Shown one piece after another: positions 20,700 through 31,777 of a DNA stretch of 64,000 nt (the stretch's first letter is position 1; every line of letters starts with the position of its first letter). Origin of the DNA: Pseudenterobacter timonensis (GTDB taxonomy: Bacteria; Pseudomonadota; Gammaproteobacteria; Enterobacterales; Enterobacteriaceae); assembly GCF_900021175.1 (NCBI RefSeq), contig NZ_FCOP01000007.1, forward strand, positions 124,001 to 188,000, written 5' to 3'. The position numbers and the translations under genes were made by a program. Below the pieces are notes generated by a model. It was not told where the DNA came from and did not search any database. It worked only from the letters and a program-made list of their open reading frames with translations.

Positions 20700-20907
20700 A
20701 AGACCTCCGGAGTGAAGAGAGGGAGGTTAGCGATTTGTGCGGAAGATCACGATTGAGATTTTCTAAGGCGATGTGGTTTGCCCTATAAATATTTATCAAT
20801 TTATTAGGAATAGGGTTGATATATGGCGGGGTGAAATGAAAAACTCATTCTGAGCAGATTAGAAAAAGTAATGGGTGGTGTGCAAGGCAGCACCACCCAG
20901 AAAGGGG

Positions 20908-21771
20908 TTACTCAATATTCTGGATCTGCTCGCGCATCTGCTCGATTAACACCTTCAGTTCAATCGCCGAATTGGTCACTTCCGCGTTGATTGACTTCGA
21001 CGCCAGGGTGTTCGACTCGCGGTTAAACTCCTGCATCATAAAGTCGAGACGGCGGCCTACCGCTTCTTTCTTCTTGAGGATGTTGTAGGTTTCTTTAACG
21101 TGCGCTTCCAGACGGTCGAGCTCTTCAGCCACGTCGATACGCTGCGCCATCAGCACCAGCTCTTGTTCCAGACGGGTGTTTTCCAGCTGGACTTCCGCCT
21201 CTTCCAGTTTGGCGACAAGACGCTCACGCTGCCACTGCAGCACTTCTGGCATATGGGTACGAACTTTAGCGACTTCGGCGCTCACGCCTTCAAGGCGCTG
21301 TTCAATCATCGCTTTCAGTGCCTGGCCTTCGGTTTCGCGGGCGACGATAAAATCGTCCAGCGTTCCGTCGAGGGCGGTAAGGATTTCTGCGGCAATCGCA
21401 TCCAGGTCCTGCTCGCCTGCGGCCATCACGCCGGGCCAGCGCAGAATATCCAGCGGATTGATCTCGCCTTCATCGCTCTGCATTTTGACCCAGTTCGCGG
21501 CGTTAACCAGCTGCTTCGCCAGTTTCTCATTAAGGATCAGCTCCCCTTGCGCGCTTGCGTCGGGTTCAAAACGCAGGTTGCATTCGATCTTCCCCCGCGT
21601 CAGACGGGCACGGATACGCTCGCGGACCACTGGCTCCAGACTACGGAACTGCTCCGGCATACGGAAATAGGTTTCCAGATAACGCTGGTTTACCGAGCGC
21701 ATTTCCCAGGTTGCGCTGCCCCAGCTACCCTTGATTTCACGCCGGGCGTAGGCGGTCATACTGCGGATCAT
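20908..21771 (-). CDS. yicC: YicC family endoribonuclease/adaptor
   Basis: 287 residues, same size as E. coli YicC. N-terminal YicC domain begins MIRSMTAYARREIKGSWG; the C-terminal DUF1732 ends EFNRESNTLASKSINAEVTN and a helical tail. E. coli YicC is reported to promote degradation of the small RNA RyhB and to have RNase activity. It diverges from rph. The dinD gene found next to yicC in E. coli K-12 is absent; the 208-bp yicG-yicC gap contains no gene that I can see. Confidence 0.95.
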   Translation of the reverse strand: MIRSMTAYARREIKGSWGSATWEMRSVNQRYLETYFRMPEQFRSLEPVVRERIRARLTRGKIECNLRFEPDASAQGELILNEKLAKQLVNAANWVKMQSDEGEINPLDILRWPGVMAAGEQDLDAIAAEILTALDGTLDDFIVARETEGQALKAMIEQRLEGVSAEVAKVRTHMPEVLQWQRERLVAKLEEAEVQLENTRLEQELVLMAQRIDVAEELDRLEAHVKETYNILKKKEAVGRRLDFMMQEFNRESNTLASKSINAEVTNSAIELKVLIEQMREQIQNIE

Positions 21772-21854
21772 AGGTGTTCCCGTTTTTAAAGGAGAGATGG
21801 GGGGATTATAGCTTTCGCAGGCTTCTCAGGATAGGAATAAGCGCCCTTTATCCG

Positions 21855-21860
21855 TATAAT
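21855..21860 (+). promoter_or_regulatory. rph-pyrE promoter -10 box
   Basis: A perfect TATAAT 36 bp before the rph start, in the yicC-rph divergent gap. The hexamer at the right distance upstream (TAGGAA) is a poor -35. Confidence 0.5.
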
Positions 21861-21895
21861 GCGCAGCCACATTCGTTTCAAAGCCGGAGAATATC

Positions 21896-22612
21896 ATGCG
21901 TCCAGCAGGTCGTAGCGCCAATCAGGTGCGTCCCGTTACCCTGACCCGTAACTATACCAAACACGCTGAAGGCTCCGTGCTGGTGGAATTTGGCGATACC
22001 AAAGTGCTCTGCACCGCCTCCATTGAAGAGGGCGTTCCGCGCTTTCTGAAGGGGCAGGGCCAGGGCTGGATCACCGCAGAATATGGCATGCTGCCGCGCG
22101 CTACCCATACCCGTAACGCGCGTGAAGCGGCGAAAGGCAAGCAGGGCGGGCGCACCATGGAAATTCAGCGCCTGATCGCGCGTGCGCTGCGCGCTGCGGT
22201 GGATCTGAAAGCGCTGGGAGAATTTACCATCACCCTCGACTGCGACGTGATCCAGGCGGACGGCGGCACCCGAACCGCCTCGATTAGCGGTGCCTGCGTG
22301 GCGCTGGCGGATGCGCTGAATAAACTGGTAGCGGCCGGCAAACTGAAAACCAACCCGATGAAAGGGATGGTCGCGGCGGTCTCCGTCGGTATCGTGAATG
22401 GCGAAGCGCTCTGCGATCTGGAATATGTCGAAGATTCTGCGGCAGAAACTGACATGAACGTGGTGATGACTGAAGACGGTCGCATCATTGAGGTGCAGGG
22501 CACGGCAGAAGGCGAGCCGTTCACTCACGAAGAATTGCTCACCTTGCTGGCGTTGGCCCGAGGGGGAATCGAATCTATTGTAGCGACGCAGAAAGCGGCG
22601 TTAGAAAACTAG
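21896..22612 (+). CDS. rph: RNase PH, intact
   Basis: 238 residues, phosphorolytic 3'-5' exoribonuclease that trims tRNA 3' ends. Starts [20 protein letters not shown] after GGAG and contains the phosphate-binding stretch [16 protein letters not shown] and the metal-site segment [18 protein letters not shown]. The reading frame is complete to residue 238, unlike the frameshifted rph-1 of E. coli K-12. The stop codon lies five bases before the pyrE attenuator stem, the arrangement needed for translation-coupled attenuation. Confidence 0.97.
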   Translation: MRPAGRSANQVRPVTLTRNYTKHAEGSVLVEFGDTKVLCTASIEEGVPRFLKGQGQGWITAEYGMLPRATHTRNAREAAKGKQGGRTMEIQRLIARALRAAVDLKALGEFTITLDCDVIQADGGTRTASISGACVALADALNKLVAAGKLKTNPMKGMVAAVSVGIVNGEALCDLEYVEDSAAETDMNVVMTEDGRIIEVQGTAEGEPFTHEELLTLLALARGGIESIVATQKAALEN

Positions 22613-22617
22613 TTTTT

Positions 22618-22645
22618 AAGGCGACTGAGAAGTCGCCTTTTTTTT
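22618..22645 (+). terminator. pyrE attenuator
   Basis: AAGGCGACT (22618-22626) pairs with AGTCGCCTT (22631-22639) and runs into T8. In E. coli this intercistronic terminator is relieved when UTP is low, because RNA polymerase slows and ribosomes finishing rph follow closely enough to block the hairpin. The same geometry is preserved here. Confidence 0.9.
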
Positions 22646-22677
22646 GCCTTAAAGAGACAAAAGAAAGGAGCAAACCC

Positions 22678-23319
22678 ATGAAACCGTATCAGCGCCAGTT
22701 TATTGAATTTGCGCTTAACAAGCAGGTACTGAAGTTTGGCGAATTTACGCTGAAATCCGGGCGTAAAAGCCCCTATTTCTTCAATGCCGGGCTGTTTAAT
22801 ACCGGGCGCGATCTGGCGTTGTTAGGCCGTTTCTATGCCGAAGCGCTGGTGGATTCAGGGATCGAGTTTGACCTGCTGTTTGGCCCGGCCTATAAGGGCA
22901 TCCCGATCGCCACCACCACCGCGGTGGCGCTGGCGGAGCACCATGAACGCGATGTGCCCTACTGCTTTAACCGTAAAGAGGCGAAAGACCACGGCGAGGG
23001 CGGCAACCTGGTCGGCAGCGCGCTTGAAGGCCGGGTGATGCTGGTGGACGATGTGATTACTGCCGGTACCGCGATCCGCGAATCAATGGAGATTATCCAG
23101 GCGAACGGCGCTACCCTTGCGGGCGTGCTGATCTCGCTTGACCGCCAGGAGCGCGGACGCGGCGAGATCTCCGCCATTCAGGAAGTTGAGCAGGACTACG
23201 GCTGCAAAGTGATTTCTATTATCACCCTGAAAGATCTGATTGCTTATCTGGAAGAGAAGCCGGAAATGGCGGACCATCTGGCCTCGTTGCGCTCTTATCG
23301 GGAAGCGTTCGGCGTTTAA
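22678..23319 (+). CDS. pyrE: Orotate phosphoribosyltransferase
   Basis: 213 residues. It joins orotate and PRPP to form OMP in de novo pyrimidine synthesis. The PRPP-binding motif is [16 protein letters not shown] (about residues 120-135) and the N-terminal [18 protein letters not shown] is characteristic. AAAGGAG precedes the ATG. It is the second gene of rph-pyrE, under attenuation by the hairpin at 22618-22645. Confidence 0.98.
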   Translation: MKPYQRQFIEFALNKQVLKFGEFTLKSGRKSPYFFNAGLFNTGRDLALLGRFYAEALVDSGIEFDLLFGPAYKGIPIATTTAVALAEHHERDVPYCFNRKEAKDHGEGGNLVGSALEGRVMLVDDVITAGTAIRESMEIIQANGATLAGVLISLDRQERGRGEISAIQEVEQDYGCKVISIITLKDLIAYLEEKPEMADHLASLRSYREAFGV

Positions 23320-23326
23320 TGTAAAA

Positions 23327-23395
23327 GCCCGGTGGCGCGCAGCGATCCGGGCCTACGGTCCTGTAGGCCGGATAAGGCGGAGCCGCCATCCGGCA
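23327..23395. repeat. REP/BIME pair between pyrE and slmA
   Basis: Two inverted REP-type palindromes: GCCCGGTGGCGCGCAGCGAT/CCGGGC (from 23327) and GCCGGATAAGGCGGAGCC with GCCATCCGGC (to 23394). They occupy nearly all of the gap between two convergent genes, the usual site for REP elements that stabilise mRNA ends. Confidence 0.85.
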
Positions 23396-23401
23396 ATATC
23401 G

Positions 23402-23998
23402 TTACTGCAGCTGTGCCGCCACTAAAGGCCAGCGGGCGTCGAAATCGTCCGTGGGGCGATACTTAAACTCGCTGCGTACAAAGCGGGAGAGCACCCCTTC
23501 GCAGAAAGCCAGAATCTGGCTCGCCAGCAGCGTTTCGTCGGTATTATAGCCTTCGCCTTCCCGCATTCTCTTTTCGCGCAACACCTGACGCAGCTGCGCC
23601 TCAATGCGCTCAAAAAGCTGGTTAATCCGCCCCTGCAGCCGGTCTTGCTCAAACATCAGCGCATGACCAGTCAGGATGCGGGTCAGCCCCGGATTGCGTT
23701 CGCCAAACCCCAGAATCAGCTGAACAATCAGGCGAAGGCGCGTAGTGGTATCCTTTTCATCTTTCAGAATCAGGTTAATGCGCGTGATCAGGCTATCTTC
23801 AATAAACTCGATCAGGCTATCGAACATTTTGGTTTTGCTCGGAAAATGGCGGTAGAGCGCCGCTTCCGAAACGCCAACTGAGGCAGCCAGTTTCGCCGTA
23901 GTGATACGTTGACTGCCGTCGCTGGATTCAAGCATCAGAGCCAGAGATTGAAGTATTTCTTCGCGACGGTTCCGTTTCGCGGTTTGTTTTTCTGCCAT
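23402..23998 (-). CDS. slmA: Nucleoid occlusion factor SlmA (TetR family)
   Basis: 198 residues from the ATG at 23998 ([16 protein letters not shown]), as in E. coli; an upstream extension of 20 residues has a non-ATG start. The N-terminal helix-turn-helix is [20 protein letters not shown] (53-72 by this start, approximately). SlmA dimers bind scattered chromosomal sites and block FtsZ assembly over the nucleoid. It follows dut on the same strand. Confidence 0.97.
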   Translation of the reverse strand: MAEKQTAKRNRREEILQSLALMLESSDGSQRITTAKLAASVGVSEAALYRHFPSKTKMFDSLIEFIEDSLITRINLILKDEKDTTTRLRLIVQLILGFGERNPGLTRILTGHALMFEQDRLQGRINQLFERIEAQLRQVLREKRMREGEGYNTDETLLASQILAFCEGVLSRFVRSEFKYRPTDDFDARWPLVAAQLQ

Positions 23999-24116
23999 GT
24001 TGCAAAATACCCCTGAAAATAAGCATTTGTCAGGCTGGCATCCACAGCGCGACCGCAAACAGAGGTTTGCGGTGATGTTATTGCATTATTGCGCGCTGGG
24101 ATGCGTTGAATCGGGC

Positions 24117-24575
24117 TTAGCGACGCCCGGAATGGCCAAAGCCGCCTTCACCACGATCGGTGGCGTCGAACGCTTCCACCAGATTAAATTCAGCCTGTAC
24201 GACAGGGACAAATACCATCTGCGCGATACGCTCGCCAGGCTCAATGGTAAAAGCAGTCTGCCCACGGTTCCAGACGGAGACCATCAGCTGACCCTGATAG
24301 TCAGAGTCAATAAGCCCTACCAGGTTACCCAGTACGATACCATGCTTATGACCCAGCCCGGAGCGCGGCAGGATCACCGCCGCCAGAGACGGGTCGGCGA
24401 TGTGGATAGCCAGGCCGGTCGGCAGCAGCGTCGTTTCGCCCGGTGCCAGATCTACGGCGTCATCGAGGCAGGCGCGCAGGTCAAGTCCGGCAGAGCCGGA
24501 GGTGGCATAGGTAGGCAGCGGAAATTGCGTGCCTACGCGCGGGTCCAGAATCTTAACGTCGATTTTTTTCATCAT
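24117..24575 (-). CDS. dut: Deoxyuridine triphosphatase
   Basis: 152 residues, cleaving dUTP to dUMP and pyrophosphate. All five trimeric dUTPase motifs are visible: [33 protein letters not shown] and GEGGFGHSG at the flexible C-terminus. Two adjacent ATGs (24575 and 24572) could start it; neither has a strong ribosome site, and the start lies 23 bp inside the coaBC end, suggesting translational coupling. Confidence 0.97.
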   Translation of the reverse strand: MMKKIDVKILDPRVGTQFPLPTYATSGSAGLDLRACLDDAVDLAPGETTLLPTGLAIHIADPSLAAVILPRSGLGHKHGIVLGNLVGLIDSDYQGQLMVSVWNRGQTAFTIEPGERIAQMVFVPVVQAEFNLVEAFDATDRGEGGFGHSGRR

Positions 24576-25764
24576 AACGGGTAACGATCTCGTCCAGTAA
24601 TTGTTGGCCCAGGAGTTCTTTGCGCTCAAGCGGTAAGACTTTATCTCCATCCTGCCAGAAAAGGTGCAGCGCATTGCTGTCGCTGTTAAATCCTTGCGTT
24701 GCCAGCGATACGTCGTTCGCGCAAATTAAATCGAGGTTTTTGCGGGTACGTTTTTGCCGCGCATATTCTTCCACATTATTCGTTTCTGCGGCAAACCCCA
24801 CGACATAAGGGCGATTCGTTTTTAACGCGGCCACCCCCGCGACGATATCGGGGTTTTTGACCATTTTTATTGTTAATTCATCGCCTTGCTTTTTAATTTT
24901 GGACCCGGCGATGGTGTGCGCGCGGTAGTCCGCGACGGCGGCGCAGCCTACAAAAATATGCTGCGTCTGCGCGTGAGCCTGTACGGCGGCCTCCATCTCC
25001 AGCGCGGTGGTGACGTCGATCCGCTGAACGGACGGAGGCGTCGGCAGCGATACCGGGCCGCTGACCAGCGTGACGTTAGCGCCCCGTTTTGCCGCGGCGG
25101 CGGCAAGAGCAAAGCCCATTTTGCCGGAGCTGTGGTTCGTTATGTAGCGCACAGGATCCAGCGGTTCGCGCGTCGGTCCGGCGGTAATCATGATGTTCAG
25201 ATGTTGCAGATCGTTGACAGGGGCGAAATGGGAGGCTGCCAGATCGACAATCGCAAGCGGGTCGAGCATTCGGCCTGGGCCGATATCGCCGCAGGCCTGG
25301 CTGCCACTGTCCGGCCCCCAGATCAGCAGACCGCGCGCGGCCAGCGTCTCCAGATTATGCCGGGTCGCCGCATTGCGGTACATCTGCTGGTTCATGGCCG
25401 GCACCACCGCCACCGGCGCTGGCGTGGCCAGGCAAATAGTGGAAACCAGGTCGTTAGCCATGCCCGCCGCGACGCGAGCGATCAAATCCGCGGTAGCCGG
25501 AGCGAGAATGACCAGATCGGCCCATTTCCCCAGCTCAATATGGCCCATTGCCGCCTCGGCTGCGGGATCGAGCAGGCTGTCGGATACCGGATATCCGGAT
25601 ACGGCCTGCAGACTCAGCGGAGTGATAAAAGCTTTACCGCCTTCGGTTATCGCCACACGCACCTCGGCCCCGCGATCGCGCAGTCGGCGGACCAGCTCCG
25701 GCGCTTTATAGGCTGCGATACCGCCGCTCACGCCCAGAACGATTTTTTTACCAGCCAGGCTCAT
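24553..25764 (-). CDS. coaBC: Bifunctional CoaBC (Dfp): PPC synthetase/decarboxylase
   Basis: 403 residues. The N-terminal flavoprotein CoaC has the active-site His in [11 protein letters not shown] and Cys in [12 protein letters not shown]; the C-terminal CoaB has [11 protein letters not shown] and the KMVKNPDIV stretch for CTP/phosphopantothenate use. Together they turn 4'-phosphopantothenate into 4'-phosphopantetheine for CoA; CoaD, which acts next in the pathway, lies 3 kb away. GGAAAG precedes ATGATG; I use the second ATG (25764) by similarity, but 25767 is equally possible. Confidence 0.97.
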   Translation of the reverse strand: MSLAGKKIVLGVSGGIAAYKAPELVRRLRDRGAEVRVAITEGGKAFITPLSLQAVSGYPVSDSLLDPAAEAAMGHIELGKWADLVILAPATADLIARVAAGMANDLVSTICLATPAPVAVVPAMNQQMYRNAATRHNLETLAARGLLIWGPDSGSQACGDIGPGRMLDPLAIVDLAASHFAPVNDLQHLNIMITAGPTREPLDPVRYITNHSSGKMGFALAAAAAKRGANVTLVSGPVSLPTPPSVQRIDVTTALEMEAAVQAHAQTQHIFVGCAAVADYRAHTIAGSKIKKQGDELTIKMVKNPDIVAGVAALKTNRPYVVGFAAETNNVEEYARQKRTRKNLDLICANDVSLATQGFNSDSNALHLFWQDGDKVLPLERKELLGQQLLDEIVTRYDEKNRR

Positions 25765-25934
25765 CATGATTCTTTCCAGTTGGTTTCACCAGGACGGCCA
25801 TTTTATCACATTACCCAAAACGGCGGCATGATGTGCGTGCGCGACTTTGCGAAGCGCTACGCAGGAAAAAGATGTGACGGTCGAAGCGCGCCGATGGCTG
25901 TGGCAGCATGGAGACCAGAAGGGAGGAGAAGGCG

Positions 25935-26600
25935 ATGGAACAGGTGGAGCCCGCACTGCCGCGGGAAAAATTGCTTCAGTATGGCGTTCATTCACTCACC
26001 GACAGCGAGCTGCTGGCGATCTTTTTACGCACTGGCACGCCGGGCAAAAGCGTCTTTACGCTGTCGCAGGAGCTGTTGCGTCATTTTGGTTCGCTTTACG
26101 GCCTGCTGACGGCCGAACTGCCGGCGTTCCGGCACGTGGAGGGTATTGGGCTGGCGAAATATGCGCAGCTCAAAGCAATTGCCGAGCTGGCGCGTCGTTT
26201 TTATAACGTCCGCCTGGAGGAGGAGAGCGCGTTGCTCAGTCCGCAAATGACGCGGGAGTTTTTACAAAGCCAGCTGACCGACATGGAACGCGAGATCTTT
26301 ATGGCGATCTTTCTCGACAACAAAAATCGGGTGCTCAAACACAGTCGCCTCTTTTCCGGCACCTTAAGCCACGTGGAGGTTCACCCGCGGGAAATTGTGC
26401 GCGAAGCGATAAAAGTGAATGCAGCCGCCGTGATCCTCGCGCATAATCACCCCTCTGGCTGCGCCGAACCGAGTAAAGCCGACAGAGACATTACCGAGCG
26501 CATCATCAAATGCTGTCAGGTCATGGATATTCGTGTGCTGGACCATCTGATAATTGGCCGCGGTGAGTATGTTTCTTTTGCAGAACATGGGTGGATTTAG
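25935..26600 (+). CDS. radC: RadC/JAB-domain protein
   Basis: 221 residues (E. coli 222) from an ATG at 25935 with GGAGGAG upstream; a 9-codon extension lacks a site. The helix-hairpin-helix region lies near residues 50-65, and the C-terminal RadC domain has the JAMM-like metal motif AHNHPSG with downstream Asp in PSKAD. Despite the name, a DNA-repair role in E. coli was not confirmed and its function is unsettled. It diverges from coaBC. Confidence 0.95.
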   Translation: MEQVEPALPREKLLQYGVHSLTDSELLAIFLRTGTPGKSVFTLSQELLRHFGSLYGLLTAELPAFRHVEGIGLAKYAQLKAIAELARRFYNVRLEEESALLSPQMTREFLQSQLTDMEREIFMAIFLDNKNRVLKHSRLFSGTLSHVEVHPREIVREAIKVNAAAVILAHNHPSGCAEPSKADRDITERIIKCCQVMDIRVLDHLIIGRGEYVSFAEHGWI

Positions 26601-26642
26601 AACAATTCAGGCGATCCTTCGGGATCTTTGTCTGTTCGGGAC

Positions 26643-26671
26643 TTGAGCACATCGCTCAGTCAGCGTATACT
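26643..26671 (+). promoter_or_regulatory. rpmBG promoter
   Basis: TTGAGC (26643-26648), a 17-base spacer and TATACT (26666-26671): a strong sigma-70 promoter. It would give a roughly 190-nt leader before rpmB. A weak stem GATCC-ttcg-GGATC at 26613-26626 just upstream may end radC transcripts. Confidence 0.75.
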
Positions 26672-26845
26672 ACGCCACCTTTGAGAATCTCGGGTTTGGC
26701 ATTTGGGCCTGGCAATCGAGAGTTCACTTAGACACGAAATCCTTCATGCTGCGTTAAGGCGGTTTGAAAGATGAGGTGTAGAACTGCGATGACCGGGCTG
26801 TAAAGCCTGACGAGGCGCCAATACCCCATACGAAGCTCGAGCTAA

Positions 26846-27103
<258 letters not shown>

Positions 27104-27122
27104 GTACTTAAAGAGGAAATAA

Positions 27123-27293
<171 letters not shown>

Positions 27294-27310
27294 TTTTAGT
27301 GGATTGTACG

Positions 27311-27335
27311 AAAACCTCGCTTCGGCGGGGTTTTT
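27311..27335 (+). terminator. Rho-independent terminator after rpmG
   Basis: AAAACCTCGC, UUCG tetraloop, GCGGGGTTTTT: a stable stem with a T-run between rpmG and mutM. mutM begins 28 bp later, so some readthrough may supply it. Confidence 0.92.
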
Positions 27336-27362
27336 GCGTTTTCAGGCCCAGGAGAATGCGCT

Positions 27363-28172
27363 ATGCCAGAATTACCAGAGGTTGAGACCAGCCGCCGCGG
27401 GATTGAGCCGCATCTGGTGGGTCACACCATTCTTCACGCTATCGTGCGTAACGGCCGTCTGCGCTGGCCGGTCTCCGATGAGATCCATGCGCTGAGCGAC
27501 AAGCCCGTCCTTAGCGTGCAGCGTCGCGCCAAATATCTTCTGCTGGAGCTGCCGGACGGCTGGATAATCATCCATCTTGGCATGTCCGGCAGCCTGCGCA
27601 TCCTGCCCGAAGAGCTGCCGCCCGAAAAGCATGACCATGTGGATCTGGTGATGAGCAACGGCAAGGTGCTGCGCTATACCGATCCGCGCCGCTTTGGCGC
27701 CTGGCTGTGGACCAAAGCGCTGGAGGGGCATAACGTACTGGCGCATCTGGGGCCGGAGCCGCTTTCCGACGCCTTTAGCGCAGCCTACCTGAAAGAACGC
27801 TGCGCGAAGAAGAAAACGGCGATTAAGCCCTGGCTGATGGATAACAGGCTGGTGGTGGGGGTTGGCAATATCTACGCCAGCGAATCGCTCTTTGCCGCCG
27901 GGATCCACCCCGATCGGCTGGCGTCATCGTTGTCGATGGAGGAGTGCGAGCTACTGGTGGAAGCCATTAAGGTCGTACTGCAACGCTCCATTGAGCAGGG
28001 CGGCACCACGCTGAAGGATTTTCTGCAGAGTGACGGTAAGCCAGGCTATTTTGCCCAGCAGTTGCAGGTTTACGGACGTAAAGGCGAACCCTGCCGGGTA
28101 TGCGGCACGCCGATCGTGGCGGCAAAACATGCCCAGCGTGCGACCTTCTACTGCCGGCAGTGCCAGAAGTAA
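27363..28172 (+). CDS. mutM: Formamidopyrimidine-DNA glycosylase MutM (Fpg)
   Basis: 269 residues. It removes 8-oxoguanine and formamidopyrimidines. Catalytic Pro and Glu lie in [20 protein letters not shown] after Met removal; the H2TH domain is near 150-220 and the C-terminal zinc finger is CRVCGTPI...CRQCQK. CAGGAGAAT precedes the ATG. It converges with coaD with one base between stops. Confidence 0.98.
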   Translation: MPELPEVETSRRGIEPHLVGHTILHAIVRNGRLRWPVSDEIHALSDKPVLSVQRRAKYLLLELPDGWIIIHLGMSGSLRILPEELPPEKHDHVDLVMSNGKVLRYTDPRRFGAWLWTKALEGHNVLAHLGPEPLSDAFSAAYLKERCAKKKTAIKPWLMDNRLVVGVGNIYASESLFAAGIHPDRLASSLSMEECELLVEAIKVVLQRSIEQGGTTLKDFLQSDGKPGYFAQQLQVYGRKGEPCRVCGTPIVAAKHAQRATFYCRQCQK

Positions 28173-28173
28173 G

Positions 28174-28656
<483 letters not shown>

Positions 28657-29427
28657 TCACGCTTTTTCTGAGTAGCCGCGGTTCAGCGCCCACAGCTCGG
28701 TATATTTATTAAAAGTATACTGGGCATTCACTACCGCCAGCAGCCAGCCCTGTTTTCCGTCAAGTACGCCGCCGCGCAGCAGCAATGTTTTCATAAAGGC
28801 CCCCAGCGTGTGGGTGAAGATGCCTGTAAGCGACACCTTCTTGCCGCGATGATGACGCTCCTGCGCCCAGGCGGTGGCGTAGTTGAGCTGTTTACGCTGG
28901 AAGCTGGCGAAATCCCGGCAGGTGAGGTGGCGCAGGTCACCCTTCAGCGCCACGACTTTCGCATTTTCACAGGCCAGCGATTCATGTACCCGGTTGGCGT
29001 TGTACTGGTAGCGCTCGCGCTCATACAGGCGCAGCACGCGGTCGGGATACCAGCCGCTGTGGCGCATAAAACGCCCGAGAAAATAGTTACGGCGGGCGAT
29101 GCTGTAAACCACGCCAGGTTGCGGCGCCTGCAGCACCGCCTGAATCGCCTGCTGAAGCTCCGGCGTGACGCGCTCGTCGGTATCCAGCATCAGAATATAG
29201 TCACCGGTGGCGAAGGATTGCGCCCGCTGGCGCTGGATGCCGTAACCCTGCCAGTCGGTGTCGATATAGACTTTTGCCCCTGCCGCGCGAGCGATATCAA
29301 TGGTGTTGTCTTCGCTGCCGGAGTCGAGAAGAATAATTTCGTCTGCCCAGGCGACGGAAGCGAGCGCCTGCGCAAGCAGATCGGCGCTGTTTAGGGCGAT
29401 CAGGACGACCGACAGGCGTTTAGGCAT
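28657..29427 (-). CDS. waaE: LPS core glucosyltransferase WaaE
   Basis: 256 residues, GT2 family. N-terminal [18 protein letters not shown] and the metal-binding [12 protein letters not shown] are typical. In Klebsiella and Serratia WaaE adds beta-1,4-glucose to heptose I of the inner core. E. coli lacks this gene at this position, so it is a good marker for a Klebsiella/Enterobacter-type core. Its start overlaps the waaA stop in TAATG-like coupling. Confidence 0.92.
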   Translation of the reverse strand: MPKRLSVVLIALNSADLLAQALASVAWADEIILLDSGSEDNTIDIARAAGAKVYIDTDWQGYGIQRQRAQSFATGDYILMLDTDERVTPELQQAIQAVLQAPQPGVVYSIARRNYFLGRFMRHSGWYPDRVLRLYERERYQYNANRVHESLACENAKVVALKGDLRHLTCRDFASFQRKQLNYATAWAQERHHRGKKVSLTGIFTHTLGAFMKTLLLRGGVLDGKQGWLLAVVNAQYTFNKYTELWALNRGYSEKA

Positions 29428-30701
29428 TAATGACTCCGCTGCGGCAGATAAGGTTGCAGAAGCGTCAGCAGGCGGGTCAGGGCGCCCTGATTCTGGTGCA
29501 GGACCTCGACGGCGTGACGACCATACCAGAGGCGGTAATCTTCATCGGTAAGCAGGGTCGACACCTCTTTTACCACCGAATCGGCATCGGTTACGGTAAT
29601 CAGGCCATCGGCCTCCTGCAGCCTCGCGCAGATATCCTTGAAGTTAAAGGTGTGCGGACCCATCAGCACCGGGATGGCGTGAGCCGCGGGCTCCAGCGGG
29701 TTATGGCCGCCGCGCTCTACCAGGCTGCCGCCGACGAAGGCGAGATCGGCGATGCCGTACAGCAGCATCAGCTCACCCATGGTATCGCCAATGACCACCT
29801 GCGTGCTGCCGGACGGGATCTCACCGGTGCTGCGCAGGGTATAGCTGAAGCCCGCCTTCTGAACCATTTCACGTGCGTCCCTGAAACGCTCCGGATGACG
29901 CGGCACCAGAATCAGCAGTAAATCGGGAAATTTCTCAAGCAGCTGGCGGTGCGCCTGTAAAATAATCTTCTCTTCGCCGTCGTGGGTGCTGGTGGCTATC
30001 CACACCTGTCGGCGCGGGGCCCACTGGCGACGCAGCGTGACCGCACGGGCGGCCAGCTCCGGAGTTACGGAGATATCAAACTTCAGGCTGCCGGTGACGG
30101 CGAGCTGATTACGTTTCAGGCCGAGGGCGATAAAGCGCGCAGCGTCCTCTTCATTCTGGGCCGCGATCAGGGTAATTTTACTGAGCAGACGGCGCATAAA
30201 CTTGCCAAGCTTGCCGTAGCCCTTCGCCGAGCGCTCCGACAGGCGCGCATTGGCGATCACCAGCGGGATCTTGCGGGCGTGCAGGGCGGAAATCATATTC
30301 GGCCACAGCTCCGTTTCCATGACGATCACCAGTTTCGGGCGCACAGTCTCCAGGAAACGGCTCATGGCGCAGGGCAGGTCGTAAGGCAGATAGACGTGAT
30401 GGACATCTTTGCCAAACGCGGACATGACCCGCTCGGAGCCGGTCGGCGTCATGGTGGTGACGGTAATCGGCAGCGAAGGGTAGCGGTGGCGCAGGGCGCG
30501 TACCAGCGGGATCGCCGCCAGCGTTTCGCCGACGGAGACGGAATGCAGCAATATACCGTCAGGCGCTACCTTGTTCTGGCAATAGCCATAGCGTTCAGCC
30601 CAGCGTTTACGGTAGGCAGGCGCTTTGCGGCTGCGGAGCAATAAACGCAGCCAGACCAGCGGCTGGATAAGGTAGAGCAGTGTGGTATAAAGCAATTCCA
30701 A
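29427..30701 (-). CDS. waaA: Kdo transferase WaaA (KdtA)
   Basis: 424 residues, GT30. It adds two Kdo sugars from CMP-Kdo to lipid IVA at the cytoplasmic face of the inner membrane. [20 protein letters not shown] and METELWPN are hallmark segments; an N-terminal hydrophobic helix anchors it. No ATG exists at the expected start; I place it at TTG 30701 ([13 protein letters not shown]), which fits relatives, while another TTG at 30734 would add 11 residues. It lies between the GT2 gene and waaE. Confidence 0.93.
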   Translation of the reverse strand: MELLYTTLLYLIQPLVWLRLLLRSRKAPAYRKRWAERYGYCQNKVAPDGILLHSVSVGETLAAIPLVRALRHRYPSLPITVTTMTPTGSERVMSAFGKDVHHVYLPYDLPCAMSRFLETVRPKLVIVMETELWPNMISALHARKIPLVIANARLSERSAKGYGKLGKFMRRLLSKITLIAAQNEEDAARFIALGLKRNQLAVTGSLKFDISVTPELAARAVTLRRQWAPRRQVWIATSTHDGEEKIILQAHRQLLEKFPDLLLILVPRHPERFRDAREMVQKAGFSYTLRSTGEIPSGSTQVVIGDTMGELMLLYGIADLAFVGGSLVERGGHNPLEPAAHAIPVLMGPHTFNFKDICARLQEADGLITVTDADSVVKEVSTLLTDEDYRLWYGRHAVEVLHQNQGALTRLLTLLQPYLPQRSH

Positions 30702-30767
30702 GGGTTCTGTCCGTTTTTCTGTTTTGGCGGGCAAATTCTAAGCATTTAGCCTGCGTAAAGCTATCCC

Positions 30768-31766
30768 TTATGGCAGATACCTTTTAAGGCGGAAGTAGCG
30801 GCGGCCCAGTCGCCAGCGCAGGCGCGGACTTTTCGCGTTCTTCCAGATGAGTTTCCAGATCCCTTTTTCGAAAAACTCACGAATAATAGAGGCTTTCTTC
30901 GCGTCATCCTTCATATTGTCGAAAGTATGGATGATGCCCAGCCCCTCTTTGGCGATCTGCCAGTGGCAGGCGGGGATATTTTTTACTTTATCCGGGTAAC
31001 GCTGGTTGATCGCCTCCAGCATCTGCAAAATCTTCATATAGTGACGCGCCGAGCGGATCAGCGTGTCGTCATTGTCCGGCATATGGGAAACCGATGCCGA
31101 ATGGATGTAATAGTCGTAAAAACGCTCACTGGTGTACTGCACGCGTTCGGCGGCAAGCAGCACCTCGGTGGTCCAGGGGATATCCTGATGGCGCAGGCCT
31201 GGCTCAAAACGGAAGCCGTGCTGACGAATAAAGTCGTGACGGTAGATGTTGAGCCAGGTGACATGCAGGAACTTGCGTGAATCGAGCGCTTTTTTCAGCC
31301 AGACCGGCCCCGGCAGAACGTCGGTTGACTGCAGCTTATCCTCAGGGAAAATCGGGCGCGACGGCTTCTTGTTATTTTCCCAGACGTAGTTGCCGTTGCA
31401 GGTGGCGACATCCAGATTGCCCGCCAGCGCCATATCCAGCAGACGCTGGTACATGCCTGGTTTAAATTCATCATCAATATCGGGGAAAGAGAGATACTGA
31501 CCGGTAGCGACCGCCAGACCGGTATTGCGGGCAACCGACACGCCCTGGTTCTCTTGTTCAATCACCTGCATCTGCGGCAGTTTTTCACGCCATTTTTCCA
31601 CGATCTGCATGGAGTTATCGGAGGAGCCATCGTTAACGATGATGATCTCCATACTGTCGATATTCTGGCTGGCGAGGCAGGTAAAAAATGGGTCGAGAAA
31701 TTTTTCACCGTTATAAACGGCGACCACCACGCTTAATAATGGCGCTCTGTTGTGCAACGTTTGCAT
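30768..31766 (-). CDS. GT2 glycosyltransferase of the LPS cluster
   Basis: 332 residues. GT-A/GT2 signature LSVVVAVYNGEKFLDPFF, then IIIVNDGSSDNSM and a DxD-like FPDIDDEF around residue 100. It sits where Klebsiella clusters carry orf10, between wabH and waaA, and so probably adds an outer-core or decorating sugar. Donor and acceptor cannot be read from the sequence. The basic C-terminus (RLRWRLGRRYFRLKRYLP) may contact the membrane. Confidence 0.8.
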   Translation of the reverse strand: MQTLHNRAPLLSVVVAVYNGEKFLDPFFTCLASQNIDSMEIIIVNDGSSDNSMQIVEKWREKLPQMQVIEQENQGVSVARNTGLAVATGQYLSFPDIDDEFKPGMYQRLLDMALAGNLDVATCNGNYVWENNKKPSRPIFPEDKLQSTDVLPGPVWLKKALDSRKFLHVTWLNIYRHDFIRQHGFRFEPGLRHQDIPWTTEVLLAAERVQYTSERFYDYYIHSASVSHMPDNDDTLIRSARHYMKILQMLEAINQRYPDKVKNIPACHWQIAKEGLGIIHTFDNMKDDAKKASIIREFFEKGIWKLIWKNAKSPRLRWRLGRRYFRLKRYLP

Positions 31767-31777
31767 AAGAAACCTGA

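Noticed and set aside
20700..20907. dinD, present beside yicC in E. coli K-12
   Set aside because: The gap is only 208 bp and has no fragment of it that I can recognise.
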